A DNA stretch of 33,655 nt from Acidobacteriota bacterium (GTDB taxonomy: Bacteria; Acidobacteriota; Blastocatellia; Pyrinomonadales; Pyrinomonadaceae): NCBI GenBank assembly GCA_018269005.1, contig JAFDVK010000047.1:1-33655 (forward strand). Reading direction: 5' to 3'. Shown here one piece after another: positions 20,001 through 28,749 of this stretch. The translations under genes and the position numbers were made by a program. Numbering within the stretch: the first letter of the stretch is position 1; the number at the start of each line of letters is the position of its first letter. The notes under the pieces were generated by a model. That model did no database searches and had not been told where the DNA came from. It worked only from the letters and a program-made list of their open reading frames with translations.

Positions 20001-20327
20001 CGCGCGGAACGGAGACTGGAACAGCGCCGGGTCGGTGGCGGTAACGCAGTTCCAGCGCAACGTCCGCAGGAAAGCACCGAACAGCCGCGGATGATCGAAC
20101 CCCTTGTCGCCGATGGCCTGCCAAGCCTCCCGGTCGATGATTCGCGTGTCCAGTTCGAGCGGCCAGACAACCTCAAGGCGATCGCCTTGGGCGTCGTCGT
20201 CCAGGCAGGCCAGGCTGACAATCTCAGGGCGTCCTGAGGCATCGTTGGCGACGTCCTCAATCAGCCAGGATCGCGTCCTGACCCGGGCGACTGCTCCGAC
20301 TCGCGGCGTACCGCCCTCAGCGTTCAA
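17088..20327 (-). CDS. drmD: DrmD, SNF2-type helicase of class 1 DISARM
   Basis: The product is 1079 residues. Motif I is DDVGLGKT at about 136-143, motif II is DEAHH at about 246-250, then LSATPHNGH. The second lobe has ATDAAREGLNLQ and EQRNGRIDR. The C-terminal 350 residues are long charged helices. DrmD is the class 1-specific SNF2 helicase of DISARM. The start appears to be TTG at 20327, because AAGGGG lies 8 nt upstream and no in-frame ATG is close. It is the first gene of the operon drmD, drmMI, reverse transcriptase, and it is divergent from the DUF488 gene at 20519. Coupling to drmMI through ATGA supports the class 1 assignment. Confidence 0.88.
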   Translation of the reverse strand: MNAEGGTPRVGAVARVRTRSWLIEDVANDASGRPEIVSLACLDDDAQGDRLEVVWPLELDTRIIDREAWQAIGDKGFDHPRLFGAFLRTLRWNCVTATDPALFQSPFRAGIRLDAYQLEPLAKALRLPRVNMFIADDVGLGKTIEAGLIASELLLRRRVRDIVVACPPSMLAQWKDELETRFGLTFEILDRAYVDRVRRERGFAVNPWTTFPRFLVSHRLLIDEAYAGPLRDWLDNLRPGSLLILDEAHHAAPASGGRYAIDSKITRAIRDLASRFEHRLFLSATPHNGHSNSFSALLELLDPHRFTRGVKVLKSNLDAVMVRRIKDDVREIVGGFPKRVVRQVDIAGLPEDAPELALSRLLNDYREVRLQRVSTGTRRLQSEAMLMISGLQQRLLSSVEAFARTLRVHYRSMERIWAREAEAATATRHGPLLLSGTVDADDELADLEEADLQQIVDDAMTSATEATAGDEARADAASERRLLDEMLRIADEHRSRPDARVQRLIAWLKEQLCAGIHMPNGPCETPDATWSPRRVLIFTEYDDTKRYLLEMLRSALRGTSQADQRIAVYHGPTPPPEREALKRAFNAPPEENPLRILIATDAAREGLNLQAHCNELFHFDLPWNPGRLEQRNGRIDRKLQLQPVVYCHYFVYAQRPEDRVLHALVRKTDVIREQLGSLAHVLEGRLAEVIRAGIRHEAADGLIAEIEGMQGDAEGLDTVAEELEQSRERQDDLRQQIDRLRNGIARARRWIGLDNEHLRDALSCSLEMQGVHGLTAADTPAGQPQRFVMPDLDQRYGADPTWSSTLATLRQPVEPTQRFQSGLAPLRPVVFDAPESIDTRIVQLHLEHRVVKRLLGRFLAQGFVHHDLSRAVLASSTDAIPRVVLLGRIALYGPGAVRLHEEILTVTARWVDPANRRAELTPFAREAEARTLELLEDSLAPAALRDVPEAVQQRLQEGLARDLSEMLPHLVERAIAAESSARELLETRSRIESESMRKILEDQRRRVSGALDRQVQFDLFGFNEEEKRQLASDRRYWVSWLANVEGDLEREPERIRDFYRTVSARVEPVGLAYLWPVTG

Positions 20328-20518
20328 GAATGGATCCCCTTTGGCGATGCTCCCCGGACTTTCAATTCAAAACGCGTCCCTTCGCGGCTGTATCTTACAT
20401 TGGCTTGATACTGTCTCACCGGCCGCGACCGCTGCAATAGCGATGCTTGGCGCCTGGACTTCGCCTCCGCGCGCTAAGATGGCGGCCGCGCAGTCCTCCT
20501 AGCCAGGTGCATTCCCCG
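20328..20518. promoter_or_regulatory. Divergent promoter region between drmD and the DUF488 gene
   Basis: This 191-bp gap lies between genes transcribed outward. The part near 20360-20415 is the most AT-rich, and a TAAGAT sequence on the minus strand near 20393-20398 could be a -10 box for drmD, but no good -35 box is spaced from it. An AAGGGG ribosome binding site precedes the drmD TTG start. An AGGTG lies upstream of the DUF488 ATG. The promoter role is inferred from orientation. Confidence 0.35.
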
Positions 20519-21409
20519 ATGTTGTTCTCACGTCAACGGCAACTCTTGCAGCTGCTCAACGCCCTTGGCGGTACGGTTGGGAAGATCGATCTCCAGAAAT
20601 TGTTGTTCCTTTACTGCCAGGAGACTGCGGCAGAGGCTCCCTACCATTTTGTTCCATATAAATATGGAGCGTTCTCGTTCACATCGTATGCCGATCGACG
20701 AAAGCTCGTCGAGCGGGGACTGCTTCACGATGACGATTCCGCTTGGCGAATTACCGACGGAGGACGAAAGGCAGCCGGTCATGCCTCGGATTCGCGGCTA
20801 GCCGATTTTGCACGCCGTTACGCCCATCTGCGCGGCGATGCACTCGTTGCTGACACATACCGACGATTTCCCTTTTTCGCCACCCGCAGTGAGATCGCCG
20901 AGCGCGTTCTCGATGGAGATGATGCCGCGCTTGCACGAATTGCCGCGATTCGAACCAAACCGATCGGGCCGATGCTCAGCACGATTGGATACGAGGGCCA
21001 TACGTTGGAGAGCTACCTGAACACGCTGCTAGAGGGCGGTGTCACGTTGCTCTGTGACGTGCGCCGGAATCCAATCAGCAGGAAATACGGCTTTTCGAAA
21101 AGCACCCTTGCTCGCGGTTGCGAGGGCGTCGGCATCCGTTACGAACATTTGCCCGAGCTTGGCATTGCTTCAGAACAGCGCAGAAGCTTGGACACTCAAG
21201 CCGATTATGATGCGTTGTTTGAGGACTATTTGCGCAACTGGCTTCCTGTGCAGGATATCGCCGTTGTTACGGTCCAACGCTGGATTGACACGGGTGAGCG
21301 GGTGGCGTTGACTTGCTTCGAGCACACGCCAGGGCAGTGTCATCGACATTGTGTCGCAGATAGGATCGAGGCTAGTTCGAAGACCCCGCTGAGAGCGGTG
21401 CACCTATAG
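20519..21409 (+). CDS. Two-domain DUF488 protein
   Basis: The product is 296 residues from the ATG at 20519, which follows an AGGTG ribosome binding site; an open frame upstream to 20447 has no homologous look. The C-terminal half (about 150-290) fits DUF488: STIGYEGHT, CDVRRNP-ISRKYGFSK, and the conserved CFEHTPGQCHRH segment with clustered Cys and His. The N-terminal 140 residues begin with KIDLQKLLFLYCQE and an HFVPYKYGAFSF segment, resembling the SocA/Panacea (DUF4065) type of domain that often serves as an antitoxin or protein-interaction module. That likeness is weak. Its partner follows 13 nt downstream. The biochemical role of DUF488 is not settled, so I give no function. Confidence 0.75.
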   Translation: MLFSRQRQLLQLLNALGGTVGKIDLQKLLFLYCQETAAEAPYHFVPYKYGAFSFTSYADRRKLVERGLLHDDDSAWRITDGGRKAAGHASDSRLADFARRYAHLRGDALVADTYRRFPFFATRSEIAERVLDGDDAALARIAAIRTKPIGPMLSTIGYEGHTLESYLNTLLEGGVTLLCDVRRNPISRKYGFSKSTLARGCEGVGIRYEHLPELGIASEQRRSLDTQADYDALFEDYLRNWLPVQDIAVVTVQRWIDTGERVALTCFEHTPGQCHRHCVADRIEASSKTPLRAVHL

Positions 21410-21422
21410 GGGCTAGGGCCAC

Positions 21423-22244
21423 ATGGGGAAGCAGCGTGTTCTGATCACGGTAAAGACTTACCCCACCCTGTCCCGTAAGCACGGTGAGACGGTTTGCACC
21501 GCTGGTATGCGCGAGGACGGCTCGTGGGTGCGCATCTATCCAGTGCCGTTCCGGCGACTGGACGACAAAGAGCAATACAGTAAGTACGACTGGGTCGAAT
21601 GTCAGCTTGCGCGCAACTCCAGCGACCCACGCCCAGAAACGTTTCGCCCGGTTGATCAGCATGAACTTGTTCCGACTGCCCATATGGACACGGCGGACAA
21701 CTGGCGCGATCGCCGAAACCTCCTTCTGAGGACCGCTCGCGTTTACGACAAGCTCGACGAGCTGATCGCGGCCGCGAAGGCGAACGAAGTATCGCTCGCA
21801 GTATTCAAGCCCACGCAGCTCATTGATTTCGTCGTCGAGGAGGACGAACGTGAGTGGGACCTCGACAAGGTTCGCGAGATGCGCGAGGCATCGAAGCAAA
21901 ACGAACTATTCGAGGACAACACATGGAGAGAGACGTTCAAGGTCATTCCGAAGCTGCCGTACTGCTTTTCTTACAAGTTCAAGGACGCAAGCGGGCGCCA
22001 GAGTCAGCTTCAAATTCTCGACTGGGAGATCGGCGCGCTGTATTGGAACTGCCTGCGTTCGACAGGCGGTGACGAACCGAAGGCGTTGGAAAAGGTCCGC
22101 AGAAAATTTATGGATGAATTCCAAACCAAGGACCTTCACTTCTTTCTCGGAACGACACAGCAGTTCCACTTCGTCGCCCCGAACCCTTGGGTCATCATCG
22201 GAGTGCTTCCGATTCCACACGAGGTGCAGCTTGGATTGCTCTGA
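21423..22244 (+). CDS. Conserved unknown protein partnered with the DUF488 gene
   Basis: The product is 273 residues. It has no motif that I can assign to an enzyme. Its N-terminus (VLITVKTYPTLSRKHGET, then GSWVRIYPVPFR) is well ordered, with alternating hydrophobic and aromatic residues. The centre has an acidic charged helix (EEDEREWDLDKVREMRE), and the C-terminus is rich in aromatics (FHFVAPNPWVIIG). The pattern of a compact beta-rich start and end is that of a soluble globular protein, with no signal peptide or membrane segment. It lies 13 nt after the DUF488 gene on the same strand, so the two are very likely co-transcribed and work together. The gene is convergent with the helicase gene at 22357; I see no clear terminator in the 112-bp gap. 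Confidence 0.7.
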   Translation: MGKQRVLITVKTYPTLSRKHGETVCTAGMREDGSWVRIYPVPFRRLDDKEQYSKYDWVECQLARNSSDPRPETFRPVDQHELVPTAHMDTADNWRDRRNLLLRTARVYDKLDELIAAAKANEVSLAVFKPTQLIDFVVEEDEREWDLDKVREMREASKQNELFEDNTWRETFKVIPKLPYCFSYKFKDASGRQSQLQILDWEIGALYWNCLRSTGGDEPKALEKVRRKFMDEFQTKDLHFFLGTTQQFHFVAPNPWVIIGVLPIPHEVQLGLL

Positions 22245-22356
22245 AAGAGGAGCATCTTCAGATCCCGCTCACCAGCGAGGAACTCAGTGAGATGTTGGCG
22301 GATGTCTTTGCAGATGACCGGATGTCGATTGTCAATCCGCACTGCGGGGTGCCAGC

Positions 22357-25300
22357 TCAACCTTTGCGAGGCTTGAGGTCGATCGAGATAGCCGCCCGTA
22401 GTACGTCTTGCTCCTCTTTGCTGAGTCCGGCGAGTACTTCCATTAGCTCGGCCTGGCGTGGCTGGCCCATCGTCATACGGTACAGACTCGTAGCTTCCAC
22501 GAGCTGGTGCAGTTTCCCAACCTCGCGACTGAACGGGAGCATCGGCACAAGCCGTCTGATTTGCGCGTCTCCGTCGTAAACCCAGTGCGGCCGCAAGCCA
22601 GAATCATTGCTGTTCTTCTCAGAAGCCAAATCGAACAAACTGCCCCAAGGATCGATTGCCATCAGAAGGCGAGAATCCTTTCCAAAGTCCGCAGCAACGT
22701 TTTTGCGTACGGCATGGTTCTTGTAGCGATGTACACGCCCCTCGCGCTGCTCAAGGTCGACCGGGTTGTTAGGCAGATTCCAGTGCACGATCGCGTGGGC
22801 GTAGTAGTGGAAGTCCAGCCCCTCTTGCCCGACCGAGGTCGATACCAACACGAATGGACGGAACGGGGAGTTGAAGGCGTTGCGCACAGCTACCGGGTTC
22901 TCTCCATCGGCGGTGACCCCGCGCGCCTGGCCATAGCGCATCGCGAAGTGCGATCGGATTGCGCGGGACTTCGCTTCTCCTGATTTGTCGATCCGCTCGT
23001 AGAAGTCGCTGAAACTTCGACCATCGTTTAGCCGGAGCACTTCCGCCACAAGTCCGGCCATCGCCTGGAGCGGGTCGTCCGAGGCTCTGTTCAGGCGGCA
23101 TTGGTCGGGCACGAGGTGGAACCACTCGTCGAGCACGCTACCGAGTCCGCCGTCCACACAGTGAACGAGGAGTTTTTTCCAGTATTCGAGCTTGCCAGGC
23201 ACGCTTGCCTCGATCATCGCGTGTGCCTCGGCGGCATTGAAGAAGCTCGTGAACGCCCAAGCGATTGAAGCCGTGGATACTCGAAAGTCGTGGGTAGTGA
23301 GCGCTACGTCAAACCGATCGCTCTGCCGAGTCAGCGAGCGGAGTGCAGCAATTGCCGGACCGGCGATCGCGAGGTCGGCAAGTCGACGCACCAGATCTCT
23401 CGGTCGAGGCCCCCACGACTCAGGCGACCCAACGGTCTCCACGAGTCGGCTCCAGTGGTCGCGAAACGCTTGAGAGTCGCGTTCGTCTCCGATCCAGTCT
23501 TCGGCGGTGAGGTCGGCCAGCTCCTGATCAAGCCACAGTTGTACAGCTGAGTACCAGATGCTGCGCCCAGAGCCCGAGGCCGGCTCGATGGTGAGCAGCG
23601 GCTTAAGCCGCGCCTCGATGGCCGCGGCAACATGTTTCCGCAAGTCGCTAAGGGGAAGGGGTAGCGATGCTCCAGTCGTGCGTGCCACGGCAAGCGGGTC
23701 TCCGATGGTAGCGAGATACTTGCAAGGCAGAAGCAGCGCGAACCACCCGGTGAAGTTGTCGATTGCCGTTCCGCGGAGTGTCGTGAGGTCAAGCGGTCGC
23801 GAGCCGTCGCGGACTTTGCTGTACCGGACACGCTCGATCTGACCCTGCGGGATGCGCTCGTGCCGTCGTTCGAACTCGTACGAGGTAAGAGCGGCTACGG
23901 ATTTCGGCACCACGCTCCAACTCGAGAACACGAGTCTCTTGGTCAGCGTTTTGGCCTTGGTGTAAGTCTCACCCAGCCGGGTCTGCGGTAGAGCTGGCGG
24001 AACCCACAGCACATCGAACGCCGACGACACTTGCAAATCTTGCAACAGCCAACGAAGTCGTCCGTTGCGCGGGTCGATGCGGTTGTACTGATTGATATCC
24101 TTGTACGCCAGCATGTGCCGGCCCCGGAGCGCTCGCTGCAGTTCGGTGTTCGCGGGCAACTGTTCGCGGACTCGCCTCTTCGCCGTGTACTCATCCATGA
24201 AGTTGAAGAGGTACGGAGCCGACTTCCAGTACTCGATCATTGAGGGAACATCGGCGAGTATTTGAGCCGCCTTGTCGACCGCCACAAACGAGTCGATGTC
24301 GGCGGGCGTAACGGTGCATTGAATATCGGGCAGGCTGATGTCCAGCATGCCATCACGATCCGGGGCCGCGGCGAGGCGCTCGGTCCGCACCATTACGCTG
24401 CGCAACACACCCTCAGCCCTGTCTCGTGCTGAAGTGAGAGTTTCAGGGTCCCGGTGACCAAGGATTCCAGCGCGCAGTTGACCCAGCGACCGCCGCAACG
24501 TGTACAAGTCCTCCCCTCGTCCGTCGCCGAGCAAGAATTTTACGGTGCGTTCGAAGCCCGCAAAATGGCTCTCGTCGTCTTCGGCGTAGGTCAGCATCTT
24601 GTAAGGTGTCGCCGAAAGCAACAAGACGCGTGGCTCTGTCCGCTTGCTCTGTCGTTCGTCCGGCCTAACAAGCATGTCGAACAGTTCGCCGGCTTCACCC
24701 TCGCCGTCGAGAAGGTCCGTGAACTTCTGGAATTCGTCGAGAATCACCAGATCCGGACTGAGAAGATGTATGCATGTTTCGGCCAACACACGACGAAGTC
24801 GAGCAATCAGCCTCTTACCCCTCGCAGCGTCCAGCTGGCGACGGAGGTCGATGACCTCTGAAAACTCCTGACGCAGCCGCGCCGTCTTGATCCTCTTCGC
24901 GAAACCGCGGGAAACCGATGTTGGCGGCCGGAAGTCGTGAAGTTGCTTTATGTCTTCCGAGAAGTATTTGACAGAAGCTCGATCGGAGAAGACTTCGAGG
25001 GCCCGTTCGCTTCTCATCTCATTTCGCATGAGTTCACCCCATCCGACCTCCGGGGTGTTGATCAGATGCCAAAGCATTGCCCGTTCACCTCTTCGACCGG
25101 TGCTATGGCCCATCTTGAAGGACGTGTCGGGCGTGAAGGCCACGACGTTCACGTCTCCGAGGTCGGCCAACGTGGTTGGCAACATCGTGATTCGGTCGGC
25201 TGTGCGAACGGTCTTGCCATTGGTTGCAAGGACGTCCAGGTCGCGAAGGTTCTGCCTGGCAATCTGGCTGTTCGAACAAATGTAGATCACGTCGATCCGG

Positions 25301-25521
25301 TCGACGGTCCTGTCGTCCCAAAGACGCCGGATCGTCTCACCAACGGTGGCGCGGGCGATCTTCGTCTTGCCAAGACCGACCTCATCGGCCACAAGAAAGC
25401 GCCGCTGACCGCGCTCAAACATTGCTCCCACGACAGCATCGACCGTGTCGAGTTGGAACTGCTTGAGACCCTCGATCGAACGGCTGAGTACATCGGCAGG
25501 AAGGGCGCCTCGACGTCTCAT
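22357..25521 (-). CDS. Superfamily 2 helicase of a helicase-PLD-DUF6361 cassette
   Basis: The product is 1054 residues. Walker A is DEVGLGKTK at about 46-54, close to the N-terminus. Motif II reads DEFQ at about 262-265 in place of DEAH, followed by LLSATPYKM. A large insert of about 500 residues separates the two RecA lobes. The second lobe has STSVGQEGLDFH and QREGRVHRYKNH. Helicases with a DEFQ-like box and an SNF2-like second lobe recur in defence islands beside PLD-fold proteins. The ATG overlaps the stop of the PLD gene as ATGA, so it is the third gene of the triad. It probably translocates on nucleic acid and supplies substrate to the PLD nuclease; that is inference. Confidence 0.85.
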   Translation of the reverse strand: MRRRGALPADVLSRSIEGLKQFQLDTVDAVVGAMFERGQRRFLVADEVGLGKTKIARATVGETIRRLWDDRTVDRIDVIYICSNSQIARQNLRDLDVLATNGKTVRTADRITMLPTTLADLGDVNVVAFTPDTSFKMGHSTGRRGERAMLWHLINTPEVGWGELMRNEMRSERALEVFSDRASVKYFSEDIKQLHDFRPPTSVSRGFAKRIKTARLRQEFSEVIDLRRQLDAARGKRLIARLRRVLAETCIHLLSPDLVILDEFQKFTDLLDGEGEAGELFDMLVRPDERQSKRTEPRVLLLSATPYKMLTYAEDDESHFAGFERTVKFLLGDGRGEDLYTLRRSLGQLRAGILGHRDPETLTSARDRAEGVLRSVMVRTERLAAAPDRDGMLDISLPDIQCTVTPADIDSFVAVDKAAQILADVPSMIEYWKSAPYLFNFMDEYTAKRRVREQLPANTELQRALRGRHMLAYKDINQYNRIDPRNGRLRWLLQDLQVSSAFDVLWVPPALPQTRLGETYTKAKTLTKRLVFSSWSVVPKSVAALTSYEFERRHERIPQGQIERVRYSKVRDGSRPLDLTTLRGTAIDNFTGWFALLLPCKYLATIGDPLAVARTTGASLPLPLSDLRKHVAAAIEARLKPLLTIEPASGSGRSIWYSAVQLWLDQELADLTAEDWIGDERDSQAFRDHWSRLVETVGSPESWGPRPRDLVRRLADLAIAGPAIAALRSLTRQSDRFDVALTTHDFRVSTASIAWAFTSFFNAAEAHAMIEASVPGKLEYWKKLLVHCVDGGLGSVLDEWFHLVPDQCRLNRASDDPLQAMAGLVAEVLRLNDGRSFSDFYERIDKSGEAKSRAIRSHFAMRYGQARGVTADGENPVAVRNAFNSPFRPFVLVSTSVGQEGLDFHYYAHAIVHWNLPNNPVDLEQREGRVHRYKNHAVRKNVAADFGKDSRLLMAIDPWGSLFDLASEKNSNDSGLRPHWVYDGDAQIRRLVPMLPFSREVGKLHQLVEATSLYRMTMGQPRQAELMEVLAGLSKEEQDVLRAAISIDLKPRKG

Positions 25522-27317
25522 CCAATCGCCGCCTTTCGCGCACTATAGACCGCGTCCCATAGATGTCCGAAATCGGGAGGGACGATGGATTCGAATTGAG
25601 GGTCGCGTCGGAGTGCGTCGAGCGTATGGCCGAGTGATGCGAGCCGCTCAGGATTGCGAGATGCAGTCGTGAGCAAGTCCTCCAACACCCGGTTGACGCT
25701 CACTCCAGGAAGCCACGAGTCGAACCGACTGCCATCGGTTCCGCCAGCGCCGCCCAACCCAAGAGTGTCGTATCCAAGCAACGCCGCCAGGTACCGCATG
25801 AAGTCATCGCGCGACCGGATAGCCCGAGCGATCACCGACTTGCGGCGGTCATCGGGATCGCCGTGAATGTCCGCTCTTACGAGGATGTTTCGGGTCGCGC
25901 CTTCACTTGACACGGTGACAACGACGAATGGGGTGATGTCCTCTAAGGCGAGGTTGGTCCATGTTGCTTGGCCGTTCTCGACTGGCGTTACGCGGCTTTT
26001 CGGGAGGCTCAACAGCCGAGCCCGGGCAGCGACCGCCGGCTCCGGATGCCAGTTGGCAATCACCAGATCCGCGGTCCAACCATCGGCGCCTTCCGAGCAG
26101 AGAATCTTGAATGAGCGCGATGCAATGTCGTAGGCGAGATGCTCGATCGGATCAAGCCCTTCCTCCGGATCGGAGTCACCGTCGTGATCAGGCAAGTCGT
26201 GTTGCTCGACCAACCAGCTGAGATCGTCCTTGCGCCCTTTCTTCGCCAGTACACACTCGACGCCAACCTCATGCACCGAGCCGGTCAACTGGACGAGCAA
26301 ATCAATATTGGTAGTAAACGCGGCGTCGGTGAGGTTGGCAGATCCAAGCCATACAGTCGCTCGGGGCGCGTGATCTTGCACGTAGAACTTGGCATGCAGC
26401 CCCTTAAGCGCCGGCAGGTCAGTGACGATGTCGTAGTCTGACGCGCTAGGGCTGCCGTCAAGTCCATTGAGATCGTCTTCGGCGTTCAGCAGTGCGTCCT
26501 TCAGGCGGTAGACTTCGCCAACCGGCGCCAACGCCTTGGCTTGTGCGTTCAGCGCTGGCTGGCGCGACACAATCGCCTTTCGCTTCGCATTCGGTTTGAA
26601 GAAGCTCGTTACAGCTCCGTCAGTGAGAAACGGCGACACGGCGAGTGCCGCCTCGTATCGAGTTCTGAACGGCCAACGTCTCGCTCTGGGAAGACAAGCG
26701 ACGAACTTCCCGCTGACGAACGGCTCGGGTACAGCAAGCGGCGCTGCAGCGAGGGTGGCCAAGACCGAGCCAAAGAGACTCTTCTGAGCAGCCGTCATCG
26801 ACCGAACGGCCATACCCCCCAGTTCGCCAAGGAGTTCAAGCAATTCGGTTGACTCGACCACCCCACCAACATTGTGAGCCTCGTCGAGGCGAACGATGAC
26901 GTCCCACGATCGGTCAAATGTGAGGTTGCGGCTCATCACGAGCACGCGATGAAAGTAGCCGCCACTCCTCTTGAAGCGAACCACCCAGAGCTTGGGATGA
27001 AAGAGACCGCCCTCCGGGCGACGTACCTCGACCACAGTCTCTTCGACGAATGTGTGAGCCGCCCGGTAGTTCGGCGGCACGCTGATTGCTCCCGCCTGAC
27101 AGAACAGGATGGTCCGATCCGCGTAACGGCGAACCGTTTCGAGCAAGTCGGCGGGCTCGTGTTCACTCTGAACGAGGTCGAAGCTCGCAGCGACCGGAAT
27201 CGTCAGCAGGGCGGTGAGATCGAGGGTGAACGTCGTCCCAATCGCTGCGTCGATGGACATGCCTTCCGGTGGTTGAAGCGCGTTAAGGAGGAGAGCGCTG
27301 TCGTTGAGACGCAACAT
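25518..27317 (-). CDS. Phospholipase D-fold protein with two HKD-like motifs
   Basis: The product is 599 residues. Two HxK...SxN motifs are visible: HPKLW with SRNLTFD at about 107-134, and HAKFYV with GSANLTDAAF at about 308-334. Two motifs in one chain would build a complete active site without dimerising. The C-terminal 250 residues have no motif I recognise. Members of this fold in defence islands act as nucleases, often beside a helicase. The start overlaps the DUF6361 stop and its stop overlaps the helicase start, both as ATGA. It is unrelated in size and layout to DrmC at the other end of the window, so the two belong to separate systems. Confidence 0.82.
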   Translation of the reverse strand: MLRLNDSALLLNALQPPEGMSIDAAIGTTFTLDLTALLTIPVAASFDLVQSEHEPADLLETVRRYADRTILFCQAGAISVPPNYRAAHTFVEETVVEVRRPEGGLFHPKLWVVRFKRSGGYFHRVLVMSRNLTFDRSWDVIVRLDEAHNVGGVVESTELLELLGELGGMAVRSMTAAQKSLFGSVLATLAAAPLAVPEPFVSGKFVACLPRARRWPFRTRYEAALAVSPFLTDGAVTSFFKPNAKRKAIVSRQPALNAQAKALAPVGEVYRLKDALLNAEDDLNGLDGSPSASDYDIVTDLPALKGLHAKFYVQDHAPRATVWLGSANLTDAAFTTNIDLLVQLTGSVHEVGVECVLAKKGRKDDLSWLVEQHDLPDHDGDSDPEEGLDPIEHLAYDIASRSFKILCSEGADGWTADLVIANWHPEPAVAARARLLSLPKSRVTPVENGQATWTNLALEDITPFVVVTVSSEGATRNILVRADIHGDPDDRRKSVIARAIRSRDDFMRYLAALLGYDTLGLGGAGGTDGSRFDSWLPGVSVNRVLEDLLTTASRNPERLASLGHTLDALRRDPQFESIVPPDFGHLWDAVYSARKAAIG

Positions 27318-28639
27318 CAGGCGTTCACCTCCGTGGCTGCAGCGTCTTCTCTGACGACCTCAACACGGGGGGTGCCCAGTCCCAAATGGATGTCATCGAG
27401 GATTCGAGCCGCTGGCGACCAGTTGTAGTCGAGCCGAGAGTAGCCCGAGTCACCGCCCCATCCTTGCAACCGATCGTAGGGCTTCGCGAGCCTCGCCCGT
27501 CCCGGCTTGAGCGTCCGCTCGCGGTAGGCAATGTGCTCGTGCGCATTGGGATCGACCAGCAGGTCGGCGGAAGAAGTCACGAGCTGTTGCCACCGTTGCG
27601 CGAAATGCAAAGTGGTCCGCCAACGCAGGCGCGCGGCGGGCGACGCTTGAATAGTCCCGAGTCGACCTTGGCCCCACTGATCGAGTTCGGTCAGGAGAGT
27701 GGGCCTCGGCGGATCCTTGTCGATCTCAGAGCGCCACTCGCTCATTGCGTTTTTATACCTATCGAGCAGTGCTTCTCGCGCCTCGCCCTTGTCTGGCCGG
27801 TGGTGGGCGCACAGGTAGTTGTAGAGAATGCGCGCCCCAAACAGCAGCTGGTCGACATCACAGCCGAGCCACATCACCTCAGCCGTGCGAGCAGGAAACT
27901 GGTCGGTAAGCGGGTGCTCCCACACATACGCGAGGCCCGAAATCCACTCCCGATCAGAGTCTTTGCCGCCCTTCTCTAGAAGCCACGTGGTGAGCGATCG
28001 CTCCTCCTCTGGCGAGTCGTCAGAATCGAGGAACCGCTCTTGTAACCATTGTGCCTCGTCAGGACTCAGACTAAACCCGTCGTACTTCGGCGACTCATTG
28101 GGGTACTCAGCCCACAACCCCGACGGCGCACGCTGCTCGTCGTCCTCCTCGGAATGAAGGATCGACCTCTGGGCCAGTGCCGCATTGTGGGTGGCTAAAT
28201 CGCGGTAGTAGTCCCAGAGCGAACCGGTGCCGCGGTAGACGCCTAGTTGCCGCAGCAGGCCCCAGTAGCTGCCGCTAGGAAGCTGCTTCGTTTCGGAGCC
28301 GGTTGTGTAGCCGATGATTCCCCGGTTTCGCAGACCTTCAGCCTCGTATCGCTGGCGAAGGGTCTTGATGCGTCGTCCTTCGGCCTTCTTGCCCTCATCG
28401 ACCAGGGCATCAACGGTCTTCGACGCCAACCGCGAGAAGTCGCGCGGCAGAAATAGGAGGTACTTCGCCCGCGTGTGCAGCACAGTGTGCCCCGGAAAGA
28501 GCACATTCGAGATCAAATCGCGGATGTTCCCTGTGCCGAGTTCGTCGACCGTACCTTGGTCCGAGAGTGCATTCAGGAACAGCTGCGTTCGCTGCTGTTG
28601 CGTTTGGTCGAAGCTCAACCACGCGACTTGGCTTACCAC
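27317..28639 (-). CDS. DUF6361 family protein, first gene of the helicase-PLD cassette
   Basis: The product is 440 residues from a GTG start at 28639, with GGGGGA about 6 nt upstream. The N-terminus (SQVAWLSFD) and the segments IRDLISNVLFPGHTVLHTRA and YLLFLPRDF are characteristic of DUF6361 proteins, as far as I recognise them; the family has no known activity. The sequence is soluble, rich in Trp and acidic residues. It has no signal peptide and no transmembrane segment. The stop overlaps the PLD gene start as ATGA, giving a three-gene operon. The 110-bp gap upstream (28640-28749) should hold the promoter, but I could not place it. A sensor or specificity role is a guess only. Confidence 0.75.
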   Translation of the reverse strand: MVSQVAWLSFDQTQQQRTQLFLNALSDQGTVDELGTGNIRDLISNVLFPGHTVLHTRAKYLLFLPRDFSRLASKTVDALVDEGKKAEGRRIKTLRQRYEAEGLRNRGIIGYTTGSETKQLPSGSYWGLLRQLGVYRGTGSLWDYYRDLATHNAALAQRSILHSEEDDEQRAPSGLWAEYPNESPKYDGFSLSPDEAQWLQERFLDSDDSPEEERSLTTWLLEKGGKDSDREWISGLAYVWEHPLTDQFPARTAEVMWLGCDVDQLLFGARILYNYLCAHHRPDKGEAREALLDRYKNAMSEWRSEIDKDPPRPTLLTELDQWGQGRLGTIQASPAARLRWRTTLHFAQRWQQLVTSSADLLVDPNAHEHIAYRERTLKPGRARLAKPYDRLQGWGGDSGYSRLDYNWSPAARILDDIHLGLGTPRVEVVREDAAATEVNA

Positions 28640-28749
28640 GGCGTCCCCCGGCGCTCATCGTCGCGAGTCTACGCCGGTCGTCGCCGACGGGCTGGTCGAA
28701 TCGGCGGCGGTGCCGCCTAGCCCATAGCACCCACCCTAGAATGTACGCT

